Part shown: positions 7,701 to 14,109 of the stretch, in pieces
How positions within the stretch are numbered: position 1 is the stretch's first letter
Layout of the letters: each line of letters starts with the position of its first letter
From: an uncultured Collinsella sp.
Lineage (GTDB): Bacteria > Actinomycetota > Coriobacteriia > Coriobacteriales > Coriobacteriaceae
DNA length: 22,253 nt
Assembly: GCA_900542235.1 (NCBI GenBank)
Contig: UQNB01000029.1
Coordinates: forward strand, 1 to 22,253
Direction of reading: 5' to 3'
Position numbers and translations under genes: made by a program
Notes under the pieces: generated by a model
What the model was told of the DNA's origin: nothing
What the model saw: only the letters and a program-made list of their open reading frames with translations
Databases searched by the model: none

Positions 7701-9135
7701 ACAGCTCGAGTTCGTTGAGGCGCAGGATCGCCACGATGTAGATCTTGAGCGCTTGCTTGAGCTGTTCCTCGTTGGCGCACTCGTTGGGACCGTGCATCTG
7801 GCCGCCCCACTCGGGCAGCTCCAGACCGGTCTCCTCGGGGCCAAACGACACGGCGCGGGCAAAGTTGCGCGCGTACGTGCCGCCGCCCATGGCAAAGGGC
7901 TCAGCATGCTTGCCCGTAAACTCGTTATAGGTATCAATAAGCGCCTTCACGGCCGGATCGTCGGCCGAAACTGAGAACGGCACCTTGGCACGACCCACGC
8001 GATACGTCACACCAAAGCGGCCCACGAGCGGCTCGAGCTGCTCGCAGATGGTATCGGCACTGGTGCTATCGGGGAAGCGCACGTCGATGACCTGCTCAAT
8101 GTGGCCATCCGACACGCGAATGACGCCAGCGTTGCAGGTAAGCGGGCCAAACGCCGGGCTCGTCGCGTCGATACCCAGGCCGCGGCCATAGGCGTCCGCA
8201 TGCACAAAGGCCAAAAACTTGACAAACTCGTGCTCGGCAGGCGTCAGCAGGCGCTCATCGCGTGCACCAAACGCGTCCTCAGCCTCGCGCAGATACGCCA
8301 CGATCAGGCCGACGGCGTTGATGGTGCCCTCAGGCATCGAAGCGTGGCCGCCAATACCGTGGGCGAAAATCTGCGCATGCCCGCTATCGAGAGCCGTGAT
8401 CTCCAGGCGGTCGGCGTTCTCGACGGGCGCCGGCAGCTCATCGGCGGCAATCGCAAGCTCGCAGATAGACTGCGACGGAATAGCGTTGCTCGCCTCGGCA
8501 CCGCTCCAGGACACAATGCGCCCGCCGTCGATCTTGGAGCTCACAAATGTCGCCCCAAACTGGCCCTTCTCGGCATTGCAGACCGGAAACTCGGCATCGG
8601 GCGTAAACAGAAAGTCGGGGTTCGCGTGGTTCTCCAGATAATGGTGAACGTCGGACATGCCCACTTCCTCATCGCAGCCCAGCAGCGCACGGAAGGTATA
8701 GCGCGGCACGATGCCGTGCTTGAGTAGGTAAGCGCCGGCGTAGAGCGACAACACGGCCGGACCCTTGTCGTCGATCACGCCACGGCCGAGCAGCCAGCCC
8801 TCGCGACGCTCCATCGCAAACGGGTCGGTGTTCCAGCCAGGGCCGGCGGGTACCACGTCCACATGGCAGATAGTCGCAAGCTGCTTATCGCCGCGGCCCG
8901 GGATATCGGCGATTCCCACAAAGCCCTCGTCATCGCTCGTCTGGTAGCCGAGCTTTTGCGCAATGCCGAGCGCGCAATCGAGCGCATCACGGACCGGGCG
9001 GCCAAACGGCGCACCGGGCTCCGCATCGGCAGAAACTGCCACGGACGGGTAGCCCACCAACTGCTCGATATCGGCGACGACATCTTCCCAGACCTCGTCG
9101 ACATACTCGGTAACGCTCTGCTCCACCTGATTCAT
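7699..9135 (-). CDS. pepV: M20-family metallodipeptidase, PepV-like
   Basis: A 478-residue cytoplasmic zinc peptidase, expected to cleave dipeptides (and carnosine-like substrates) in peptide utilisation. The two-metal site is complete: His91 and Asp93 in CHVDVVP, Asp122 in GRGVIDDKGP, Glu156/Glu157 in CDEEVGM, Asp180 in FTPDAEF, and His448 in MHGPNE near the C-terminus. Length fits PepV (about 470) rather than the shorter ArgE/DapE members. The ATG at 9135 has AAGGAGGT 7 nt upstream, so an in-frame extension to 9180 was rejected. The gene lies 54 nt after the Gph-like gene and is probably co-transcribed. Its leader contains a hairpin shared with the dehydrogenase leader. Its stop codon is the first base pair region of the 7597-7700 palindrome. 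Confidence 0.92.
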   Translation of the reverse strand: MNQVEQSVTEYVDEVWEDVVADIEQLVGYPSVAVSADAEPGAPFGRPVRDALDCALGIAQKLGYQTSDDEGFVGIADIPGRGDKQLATICHVDVVPAGPGWNTDPFAMERREGWLLGRGVIDDKGPAVLSLYAGAYLLKHGIVPRYTFRALLGCDEEVGMSDVHHYLENHANPDFLFTPDAEFPVCNAEKGQFGATFVSSKIDGGRIVSWSGAEASNAIPSQSICELAIAADELPAPVENADRLEITALDSGHAQIFAHGIGGHASMPEGTINAVGLIVAYLREAEDAFGARDERLLTPAEHEFVKFLAFVHADAYGRGLGIDATSPAFGPLTCNAGVIRVSDGHIEQVIDVRFPDSTSADTICEQLEPLVGRFGVTYRVGRAKVPFSVSADDPAVKALIDTYNEFTGKHAEPFAMGGGTYARNFARAVSFGPEETGLELPEWGGQMHGPNECANEEQLKQALKIYIVAILRLNELEL

Positions 9136-9157
9136 GGACGACCTCCTTAGCAATGAG

Positions 9158-9174
9158 CGACGGGCACGCCCGCC
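9158..9174 (-). promoter_or_regulatory. Leader hairpin/operator 17-mer, copy 1
   Basis: The 17-mer CGACGGGCACGCCCGCC contains the palindrome CGGGC-AC-GCCCG. The identical 17-mer is at 14931-14947. Here it lies 23 nt before the dipeptidase ATG, in the gap after the Gph-like gene. Either a shared operator or a leader hairpin is possible. Confidence 0.5.
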
Positions 9175-9189
9175 CCTCACATTACGTCA

Positions 9190-9852
9190 TTAGATAGCGA
9201 AAAGTTTAGCAAGCTCTGCCACCGAGTGCACCACCGCATCGGCACCCGCCGCCTCGTGCTCGCCCGGCGCCGCCGCGCCCGAATAGATGCCGATGCACGG
9301 CACGCCCATCGCGTGCGCGCCCTCCACGTCGTTAAAGCGGTCGCCGATCATCACGGCCTCGTCGGCAGTCGCGCCAAGCGCCGCCAGGGCGTCGCGGACC
9401 GAATCGGCCTTGGTCTCGCGTCCCTGCGGCGGATTCATGCCAACCACCGCCTCAAACTGAGAAAGCCCCAGCTCATGCACCATGTCGATACACTTTGCCT
9501 CCATGCGAGACGTCGCCACGGCCATGCGATGACCCTGCGCCGCCAAGCCATCGAGCAGCTCGGGGATTCCGTCGAACACGGGATACTCCTCCGGACCCAG
9601 CTCGTCAAAAAAGGCACGGTACTCGTCGGCCACCACGAGCGACTCCTCGCGCGTAAAGCCGTAAAAGTCGTGGAAGCTCTTCCACAGCGGAGGCCCGATC
9701 ATGCGACGCAGGTCACCCATCTGCGCCTCCGAAAACCCGCGCGTGGCCAACGTTTTGCGTGTCGAGGTCATCACCGCCCGACCCGTATCTGCCACCGTGC
9801 CATCGAAATCAAACAGCACGACCGGCCGCTTGCCTATCTCCAGCGCCTCCAT
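9190..9852 (-). CDS. HAD-family phosphatase, Gph/PpaX-like
   Basis: A 220-residue HAD subfamily IA phosphatase resembling phosphoglycolate phosphatase and pyrophosphatase PpaX; substrate not determined. Motif I is LFDFDGT (14-19, with Asp15 and Asp17), followed by the small helical cap with MIGPPL, motif II ATSR (Thr114/Ser115), motif III Lys148, and motif IV MIGDRFNDVEGA with Asp171 and Asp175. The ATG at 9852 with GAGG upstream is preferred over an in-frame GTG at 9885. It is the first gene of a likely two-gene unit with the dipeptidase and is divergent from the DegV gene. Confidence 0.9.
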   Translation of the reverse strand: MEALEIGKRPVVLFDFDGTVADTGRAVMTSTRKTLATRGFSEAQMGDLRRMIGPPLWKSFHDFYGFTREESLVVADEYRAFFDELGPEEYPVFDGIPELLDGLAAQGHRMAVATSRMEAKCIDMVHELGLSQFEAVVGMNPPQGRETKADSVRDALAALGATADEAVMIGDRFNDVEGAHAMGVPCIGIYSGAAAPGEHEAAGADAVVHSVAELAKLFAI

Positions 9853-10008
9853 CGGTATCCCTCTTCCCCAGTTGATGATTTCCACACCGACACTTCAAAC
9901 TGTTGACTATTCAACAATTGAACCTAGCAATGTAGAGCAACTCCACTATACTTGTCGCACTTTGCTCTCAGAAGGCGGCGCCGTCGCGCCCCAACGAAAG
10001 GTGCAATT
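9853..10008. promoter_or_regulatory. Divergent promoter region between gph-like and degV genes
   Basis: The AT-rich segment 9895-9925 holds overlapping inverted repeats: GTTGA (9902-9906) with TCAAC (9911-9915), and TTCAA (9910-9914) with TTGAA (9918-9922). This suggests a repressor operator. TATACT at 9947-9952 is a good -10 candidate for the plus-strand DegV gene, about 57 nt before its ATG, but no matching -35 is obvious. AAAGGTG just before 10009 is the ribosome site. Confidence 0.45.
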
Positions 10009-10869
10009 ATGTCTTTTGCCATCATAACCGACTCCACGTCGGACATCTCCCCCGCCCGTGCTCAAGAGCTTGGCATTTACGTGATTCCGCTGCATGTGAT
10101 TATCGAGGGCGAGGACCTGCTCGACCAGGTGCAGATTACCGCCGAGGAGTACGTCGCCCGCATGGCCGGCTCCGAGCAGCTGCCGCACACCTCGCAGCCG
10201 AGCGCCGGCGAGTTCAAGGCACTCTTTGACCGCGTGCTCGCCGACGGCCACGATAGCGCGATCTTTATCTCGCTGTGCAGCGAGTGGTCTGCCTGCTATG
10301 CCAACGCCAGCCTGGTGGCCGAAACGCACGAGCTCGACGTGCGCTGCATCGATTCGCGCACCGGTTCGGGTGCCGAAGGCCTACTGGTGGAGTACGCGCT
10401 GGCCATGCGCGAGGACGGCCGCAGTCTGGACGAGACCGAGGCGCAGATCCGCGCGACGCTGCCCGACGCCCATCTGCTGCTAATTCCCCGCACGCTCGAG
10501 AACCTGGTCAAAAACGGCCGCGCCCCCAAGCTCGCCGGCCAGCTGACGCAGATGCTCAACATTCGCCTGGCCGTTTCGCCGGAGTGGCAGTCGGGCGAGA
10601 TCAAGGCCATCAAAAAGGGCCGCGGCGCCAAGCGTATCGTCGCCAACACCATGGCAGACTGCCTCGCGTTTTTGGACGAGCACCCGGGCTCCAGTGTGCG
10701 CGTGCTCACGACCGGCGCCGCCGAGGAGCAGGAACTTGTCAACGAGGCGCTCGCAGGCCAGGACTACGTGGACGCCGGCACCGGCCCCATCGGCTGCACC
10801 ATCGCCACCCACGTAGGCGTCGATGCCATCGCCATCAGCTACTGCCCCCGCTACCAGCCCATCCACTAG
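10009..10869 (+). CDS. DegV-family fatty-acid-binding protein (FakB-like)
   Basis: A 286-residue cytoplasmic protein of the DegV/FakB family, which holds a fatty acid for phosphorylation by the FakA kinase. It opens with the family motif IITDSTSDIS. TSQPSAGEF (61-69) follows, then a variant loop SLCSEWSACY where most members have a GLSGTY-like sequence. IDSRTGSGAEG, LENLVKNGRAPKLAG, MLNIRL and the terminal IGCTIATHVGVDA are all typical. The ATG at 10009 has AAAGGTG 7 nt upstream and begins exactly at the conserved first strand, so an earlier in-frame start at 9952 was rejected. No fakA is in the window. An inverted repeat begins 15 nt past its stop. Confidence 0.92.
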   Translation: MSFAIITDSTSDISPARAQELGIYVIPLHVIIEGEDLLDQVQITAEEYVARMAGSEQLPHTSQPSAGEFKALFDRVLADGHDSAIFISLCSEWSACYANASLVAETHELDVRCIDSRTGSGAEGLLVEYALAMREDGRSLDETEAQIRATLPDAHLLLIPRTLENLVKNGRAPKLAGQLTQMLNIRLAVSPEWQSGEIKAIKKGRGAKRIVANTMADCLAFLDEHPGSSVRVLTTGAAEEQELVNEALAGQDYVDAGTGPIGCTIATHVGVDAIAISYCPRYQPIH

Positions 10870-10884
10870 GGGCACCTTTACCTC

Positions 10885-10947
10885 TTGCGGTGGAATAGGG
10901 ACTGTTTTTGGCTTATTAGCCGCCAATCAATCCCTATTCCACCGCAA
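10885..10947. repeat. Inverted-repeat element with 29-nt loop, copy A
   Basis: A perfect 17-bp inverted repeat, TTGCGGTGGAATAGGGA (10885-10901) and its complement (10931-10947), encloses exactly 29 nt. The loop starts CTGTTT, ends GCCAATCAA and contains an inner hairpin GGCT-TATT-AGCC. The element is centred between two convergent genes, 15 nt from each stop (degV and the toxin gene). Copy B is at 16997-17061. It may act as a bidirectional terminator-like structure or encode a small structured RNA; there is no T-run after either arm. Confidence 0.8.
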
Positions 10948-10962
10948 CTTAGAAATCGGCGA

Positions 10963-11271
10963 TCAGCCCAGCGGACCCTGAAACAGTTCCTGATGAGTGC
11001 CCATTCTCACCAGCCTAATCACTGGGTTAGTCTTATGGGGAAGATAAAGAACGACCACATCGACCAAGCCATCGGATAGGTGGAAATCGATGTGGCCGTT
11101 GTAGTTTCCGCCCGGGTTTGAGAGCTCGTGGGCGCCATACTCCGCCGGAAGTGACCCATGAGCCACAAGCTCTGCAACCGCCGCTTTAAACTCACTTTTT
11201 AGCTGCGGATGCATGCGCATCGTTCGTTTGTAGTCCACCTTAAATTGAGCCTCGACTTTAATCTCGAACAT
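10963..11271 (-). CDS. yafQ: YafQ-type RelE-superfamily mRNA interferase toxin
   Basis: A 102-residue toxin expected to cleave mRNA on the ribosome when its antitoxin is lost. By comparison with E. coli YafQ, the catalytic set is fully kept: His48 in AHEL, His64 and Asp67 in HLSD, His93 and Phe97 in the terminal GTHQELF. The protein is slightly longer than YafQ (92 residues) through a short loop and tail. Its ATG lies 2 nt past the antitoxin stop, with GAGGAA overlapping that stop, so the pair is translationally coupled. This is the usual antitoxin-first order. All active-site residues are intact, so it is predicted to be functional. Confidence 0.9.
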   Translation of the reverse strand: MFEIKVEAQFKVDYKRTMRMHPQLKSEFKAAVAELVAHGSLPAEYGAHELSNPGGNYNGHIDFHLSDGLVDVVVLYLPHKTNPVIRLVRMGTHQELFQGPLG

Positions 11272-11273
11272 CG

Positions 11274-11573
11274 CTATTCCTCATCGAGGAATGACATAAG
11301 CTCATCAGCGTTATTGAATGACAGGCTATCGTCCGGCAAAATCCCCAGCTCATGAGCCTCGGCGATCACCATGGCGCGCCTCGTCACCTCGTTGGGCACC
11401 TCCGCCCTTCCTACAATCTCAAAAGGAATCTTTCGCTGATTTACCAGCTGCCGAACGGCAAGATTGAGATAGGAATTGAGGCTGAGGCCGACCGAATCCA
11501 AGAACTCAGTCGCCTGCTCCTTGAGCCCCTCTTCGATTCGAACCGTCGTAGGCTTAACTGTTGCTGTAGACAT
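11274..11573 (-). CDS. dinJ: RelB/DinJ-family antitoxin
   Basis: A 99-residue antitoxin. The N-terminal ribbon-helix-helix DNA-binding part (about 5-50) reads VRIEEGLKEQATEFLDSVGL and SLNSYLNLAVRQLV, typical of DinJ. The acidic C-terminus, ending ADELMSFLDEE, should wrap the toxin and block its active site. The ATG at 11573 has AGGAGG 7 nt upstream. Family members repress their own operon through palindromes near the promoter, and a perfect 16-bp palindrome lies 48 nt upstream at 11621-11656. Confidence 0.9.
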   Translation of the reverse strand: MSTATVKPTTVRIEEGLKEQATEFLDSVGLSLNSYLNLAVRQLVNQRKIPFEIVGRAEVPNEVTRRAMVIAEAHELGILPDDSLSFNNADELMSFLDEE

Positions 11574-11620
11574 TTGCGACCTCCTCGCCCTCGTCTTTTA
11601 CACCAGTATACCCAATATAA

Positions 11621-11656
11621 ATGGCAATCTGATGTTAGATAACATCAGATTGCCAT
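11621..11656. promoter_or_regulatory. Perfect 16-bp palindrome upstream of the toxin-antitoxin pair
   Basis: ATGGCAATCTGATGTT (11621-11636) and its exact complement (11641-11656) flank a 4-nt AGAT centre. On the minus strand it is 31 nt past the LOG gene stop and 48 nt before the antitoxin ATG. A candidate -10 (TATACT, at 11606-11611) lies between it and the antitoxin gene. It is best read as the autoregulatory operator of the antitoxin. A terminator for the LOG gene is the alternative, but the stem is AT-rich and the T-run poor. Confidence 0.6.
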
Positions 11657-11686
11657 GCGTATTCATGTCGCGTGGGCACGATTGAT

Positions 11687-12445
11687 CTACATCAGCCCGC
11701 TGAGCGCAATGTCAACGGCCTCGTTGAGGTCGTCGGTAATGTGTACCAGATCCGGATCGAGCGGGCTAATCATACCGGTGCTCATCACCGGACCGTTGAG
11801 CCAGTCGAATAGGCCCTGCCAGTACTCGGTGCCCACCAGCACGAGCGGCATGCGCTTGACCTTGTGCGTCTGCACCAGCGTGAGAACCTCGAACATCTCG
11901 TCGAGCGTGCCAAAGCCGCCGGGAAATACGATGGCGCCCGAGCTGTACTTAACGAACATGGTTTTGCGCACAAAGAAGTAGCGGAAGTCCATGCCGAGGT
12001 TCACGTATTTATTGAGCCCCTGCTCGTGCGGCAATTCAATGCCTAGGCCAACTGACTTGCCGTTGACACTCGCCGCTCCCCTGTTGGCCGCTTCCATGAT
12101 GCCGGGGCCGCCACCGGTGATGACCGCCACGCCACGTTGCGCGATCTTGCGCCCGACGGTACGCGCCGCCTTGTAGAGCGGATCGGTCTTGGGCGTGCGG
12201 GCGCTACCGAAGATGGTCACCGCAGGTCCAAGCTCGGCAAGCGCGCCAAAACCATCGACAAACTCTGCCTGAATGCGCAGCACGCGCCACGGGTCGGCAT
12301 GCAGCCAGTCGGTCGAGTCCTCGGGCGCCAGCAGGTTGGCGTAGGTGTTGTCCTTAGGAATCATGGGGCCGCGCATGACCACGGGGCCGCGGCGGTACGT
12401 CTCGTCGTAGACAGGCTCGCCCTCGACGTTCTCATTCTTAATCAT
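11687..12445 (-). CDS. LOG-family nucleotide 5'-monophosphate phosphoribohydrolase
   Basis: A 252-residue protein of the LOG (lysine-decarboxylase-like) family, which hydrolyses nucleoside 5'-monophosphates, including cytokinin precursors in plants and PpnN-type substrates in bacteria. The Rossmann-like core has GPAVTIFGSART (73-84), GGGPGIMEAANRGA (111-124) with the active-site Glu118, Arg160/Lys161, and the family motif PGGFGTLDE (175-183). A charged leader of about 40 residues precedes the core. The ATG at 12445 has TAGGAG upstream, so an in-frame extension to 12517 was rejected; that extension would also read through the terminator at 12461-12509. The natural substrate is not readable from sequence. 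Confidence 0.92.
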   Translation of the reverse strand: MIKNENVEGEPVYDETYRRGPVVMRGPMIPKDNTYANLLAPEDSTDWLHADPWRVLRIQAEFVDGFGALAELGPAVTIFGSARTPKTDPLYKAARTVGRKIAQRGVAVITGGGPGIMEAANRGAASVNGKSVGLGIELPHEQGLNKYVNLGMDFRYFFVRKTMFVKYSSGAIVFPGGFGTLDEMFEVLTLVQTHKVKRMPLVLVGTEYWQGLFDWLNGPVMSTGMISPLDPDLVHITDDLNEAVDIALSGLM

Positions 12446-12460
12446 GGGTACTCCTATCGA

Positions 12461-12509
12461 GAAAAAGAAAAACGGGCGGGGTCGACGCTGTGCGCCAAAC
12501 ACCCGCCCG
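12461..12509 (-). terminator. Terminator of tgt abutting the LOG gene ribosome site
   Basis: CGGGCGGG (12473-12480) faces CCCGCCCG (12502-12509), a perfect 8-bp stem with a 21-nt loop. On the minus strand it is followed by TTTTTCTTTTTC ending at 12461, only 5 nt before the TAGGAG of the LOG gene (12451-12456). It fits a tgt terminator (tgt stops at 12659), but any transcript into the LOG gene starting upstream must also pass it. Confidence 0.8.
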
Positions 12510-12658
12510 AACATCAACTATTCGGTATGGTACCCACGATGCATCAAGTGCTTGCAAGCTATCGGTCATCGGTCGCGCAAGCGGTGTTAGCAAACGTGAT
12601 GACCGGCCGGCGCTCGCCCCTTGCCGTTGCCCGCGCCCTGCAAGCGCCCGTGCTGCTC

Positions 12659-13798
12659 TTAGTAATCCACCGCCGCAGGGCTGTTCATCCAGTCGCTCAC
12701 AAACGCGCCGTAGCGGCCCTCGATAATGGCCTGACGGGCACGCTGCATAAGGTTGAGCAGGTAGTAAATGTTGTGCATCGACAGCAGAATACCGCCGAGC
12801 ATCTCCTTCTGCGTGACCATGTGACGGATGAGCGCACGGCTGTAGCCGCCCGTGCACACCGGGCAGGTGCAGGTGGGGTCGATGGGGCCGTCGTCGTGCG
12901 CAAAGCGCGCGTTGCGGAAGTTAAGGCGACCTTCACTGGAGAACGCCGTACCCATGCGGCCGGTGCGCGTCGGCAGCACGCAGTCGAACATGTCGATGCC
13001 CACGCCAACGCCGCGCACGAGCGTGGTAGGGTTGCCGACGCCCATGAGGTAGCGCGGCTTGTGCTTAGGCATGTACTCGGAAACCAGCGGTGCCAGCGTC
13101 TCGAACATGGTCTCGTGGTCTTCGCCCACCGAATAGCCGCCGATGCCGTAACCCGGGAAGTCGCCGCACTCCTCCAGATGGCGCAGCGAGCGCAGGCGCA
13201 GGTCCAGGTGCATGCCGCCTTGGACGATGCCAAAGAGCGCCTGGTCATCGCGGGTATGCGCCTTATAGCAGCGCTCGGCCCACATACTCGACAGCTCAAC
13301 GGCGCGCTCGACGTAGGCGCGCGTGGCGGGATAGCCCGGGCACTGGTCGAGCTGCATGCAGATATCGGAGCCGAGCTTCATGGCGATTTCCATGTTGTCC
13401 TCGGGCGTCCAGAACACGTGGCGGCCGTCGTAGTCGTTGACGATAAAGCGCACGCCCTCGTCGGTGAGCTTGACGGCGTCGTTGTGGCTGAACACCTGGA
13501 AGCCGCCCGAATCGGTAAGAATGGGGCCGTGCCAGTTCATAAACTTGTGCAGGCCGCCCAGCTCGGCAATGGTGTCCTCGCCGGGACGCATGGACAGGTG
13601 ATAGGTGTTGGCAAGCACGATCTGGGCGCCGAGCTGTTTGACGGTCTCGGTAGGAATACCCTTGACGTTTGCCTTGGTGCCCACGGGCATAAAGATTGGC
13701 GTCTCGATATCGCCGTGCGGGGTGTGCAGTACGCCGGCACGCGCGTGCGTCGTCGGGTCCTCGGCGATCAGGTCGAATTTAAAAAGGCTCTGGTCCAT
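12659..13798 (-). CDS. tgt: tRNA-guanine transglycosylase (queuosine pathway)
   Basis: A 379-residue enzyme that exchanges guanine-34 for preQ1 in tRNAs with GUN anticodons, the committed step of queuosine synthesis. The catalytic residues are present: Asp96 in LTDSGGFQVF and Asp272 in GIDMFDCVLPTR. The zinc site is complete with Cys310, Cys312, Cys315 and His341, each offset by 8 from the Zymomonas numbering. The substrate pocket GIVQGGMH and GYSVGE are typical. The ATG at 13798 has AAGGAG about 9 nt upstream and a perfect TATAAT further up. No other queuosine gene (queA, queC-F) is in the window. The gene ends at a terminator at 12461-12509. Confidence 0.97.
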   Translation of the reverse strand: MDQSLFKFDLIAEDPTTHARAGVLHTPHGDIETPIFMPVGTKANVKGIPTETVKQLGAQIVLANTYHLSMRPGEDTIAELGGLHKFMNWHGPILTDSGGFQVFSHNDAVKLTDEGVRFIVNDYDGRHVFWTPEDNMEIAMKLGSDICMQLDQCPGYPATRAYVERAVELSSMWAERCYKAHTRDDQALFGIVQGGMHLDLRLRSLRHLEECGDFPGYGIGGYSVGEDHETMFETLAPLVSEYMPKHKPRYLMGVGNPTTLVRGVGVGIDMFDCVLPTRTGRMGTAFSSEGRLNFRNARFAHDDGPIDPTCTCPVCTGGYSRALIRHMVTQKEMLGGILLSMHNIYYLLNLMQRARQAIIEGRYGAFVSDWMNSPAAVDY

Positions 13799-13835
13799 AA
13801 ACTGGAACTCCTTGGTTGCGGTTCATACGCAAACC

Positions 13836-13841
13836 ATTATA
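13836..13841 (-). promoter_or_regulatory. tgt promoter -10 element
   Basis: A perfect TATAAT lies on the minus strand 38 nt before the tgt ATG, giving an expected leader of roughly 30 nt. The -35 position shows no good TTGACA match. The ribosome site AAGGAG is at 13808-13813. Confidence 0.6.
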
Positions 13842-13934
13842 CGGGCAACCCGCAAGGAGCACCGACTCGACAGAAACTGGTGCAAAGGGGCCATAGTCGT
13901 TTAAGTACGTCCCCAGCGACTACATCCAACAGCC
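13842..13934. other. Intergenic stretch between tgt promoter and repeat element
   Basis: No gene seen. It contains CGTCCCCAGCGACTAC at 13909-13924, nearly the same as 7510-7525, and TAGTCG (13895-13900), which can pair with CGACTA (13918-13923). These look like degenerate relatives of the GTCCCC-containing intergenic repeats. Confidence 0.4.
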
Positions 13935-14108
13935 AAGGCAACGCCGATGTTCTAGCAACGTCAGCGAGCGGTCGCCAGAGCGAACAAATTGGCATGAAAA
14001 GAGGGCGGCATTGACCTTCTGGTCATGCCGCCCTCTTTGAATGACAAGTTGTCGCCCTGGTGACCGCGCAGCGTCGACCCGTTACGCGGTTTGGTAAAAC
14101 CGCGTAAC
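13935..14108 (-). repeat. Three-hairpin 174-nt structured element, copy 1
   Basis: The element starts 1 nt past the stop of the dehydrogenase gene. In minus-strand order it holds: a 12-bp perfect hairpin (14081-14092 with 14097-14108; GTTACGCGGTTT, 4-nt loop); a conserved single-stranded GGTCGACGCTGC; and a long outer stem (14049-14067 with 13968-13987). That stem encloses a 14-bp hairpin (13998-14011 with 14025-14038) followed by TTTTCATG, which would also serve as a terminator. A second copy with the same architecture is at 17166-17338. Outer-stem bases differ between copies but remain paired. Confidence 0.8.
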
Positions 14109-14109
14109 C

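Noticed and set aside
7496..7810. 104-residue minus-strand open frame over the pepV 3' end
   Set aside because: It reads through the palindrome and the terminator and overlaps pepV in another frame.
9952..10008. Upstream in-frame start for the DegV protein
   Set aside because: The extension is Arg-rich and unlike the family; AAAGGTG before 10009 marks the real start.
12137..14014. 625-residue plus-strand open frame opposite tgt
   Set aside because: It is the antisense shadow of tgt and the LOG gene in high-GC DNA; the opposite strand carries complete catalytic motifs.
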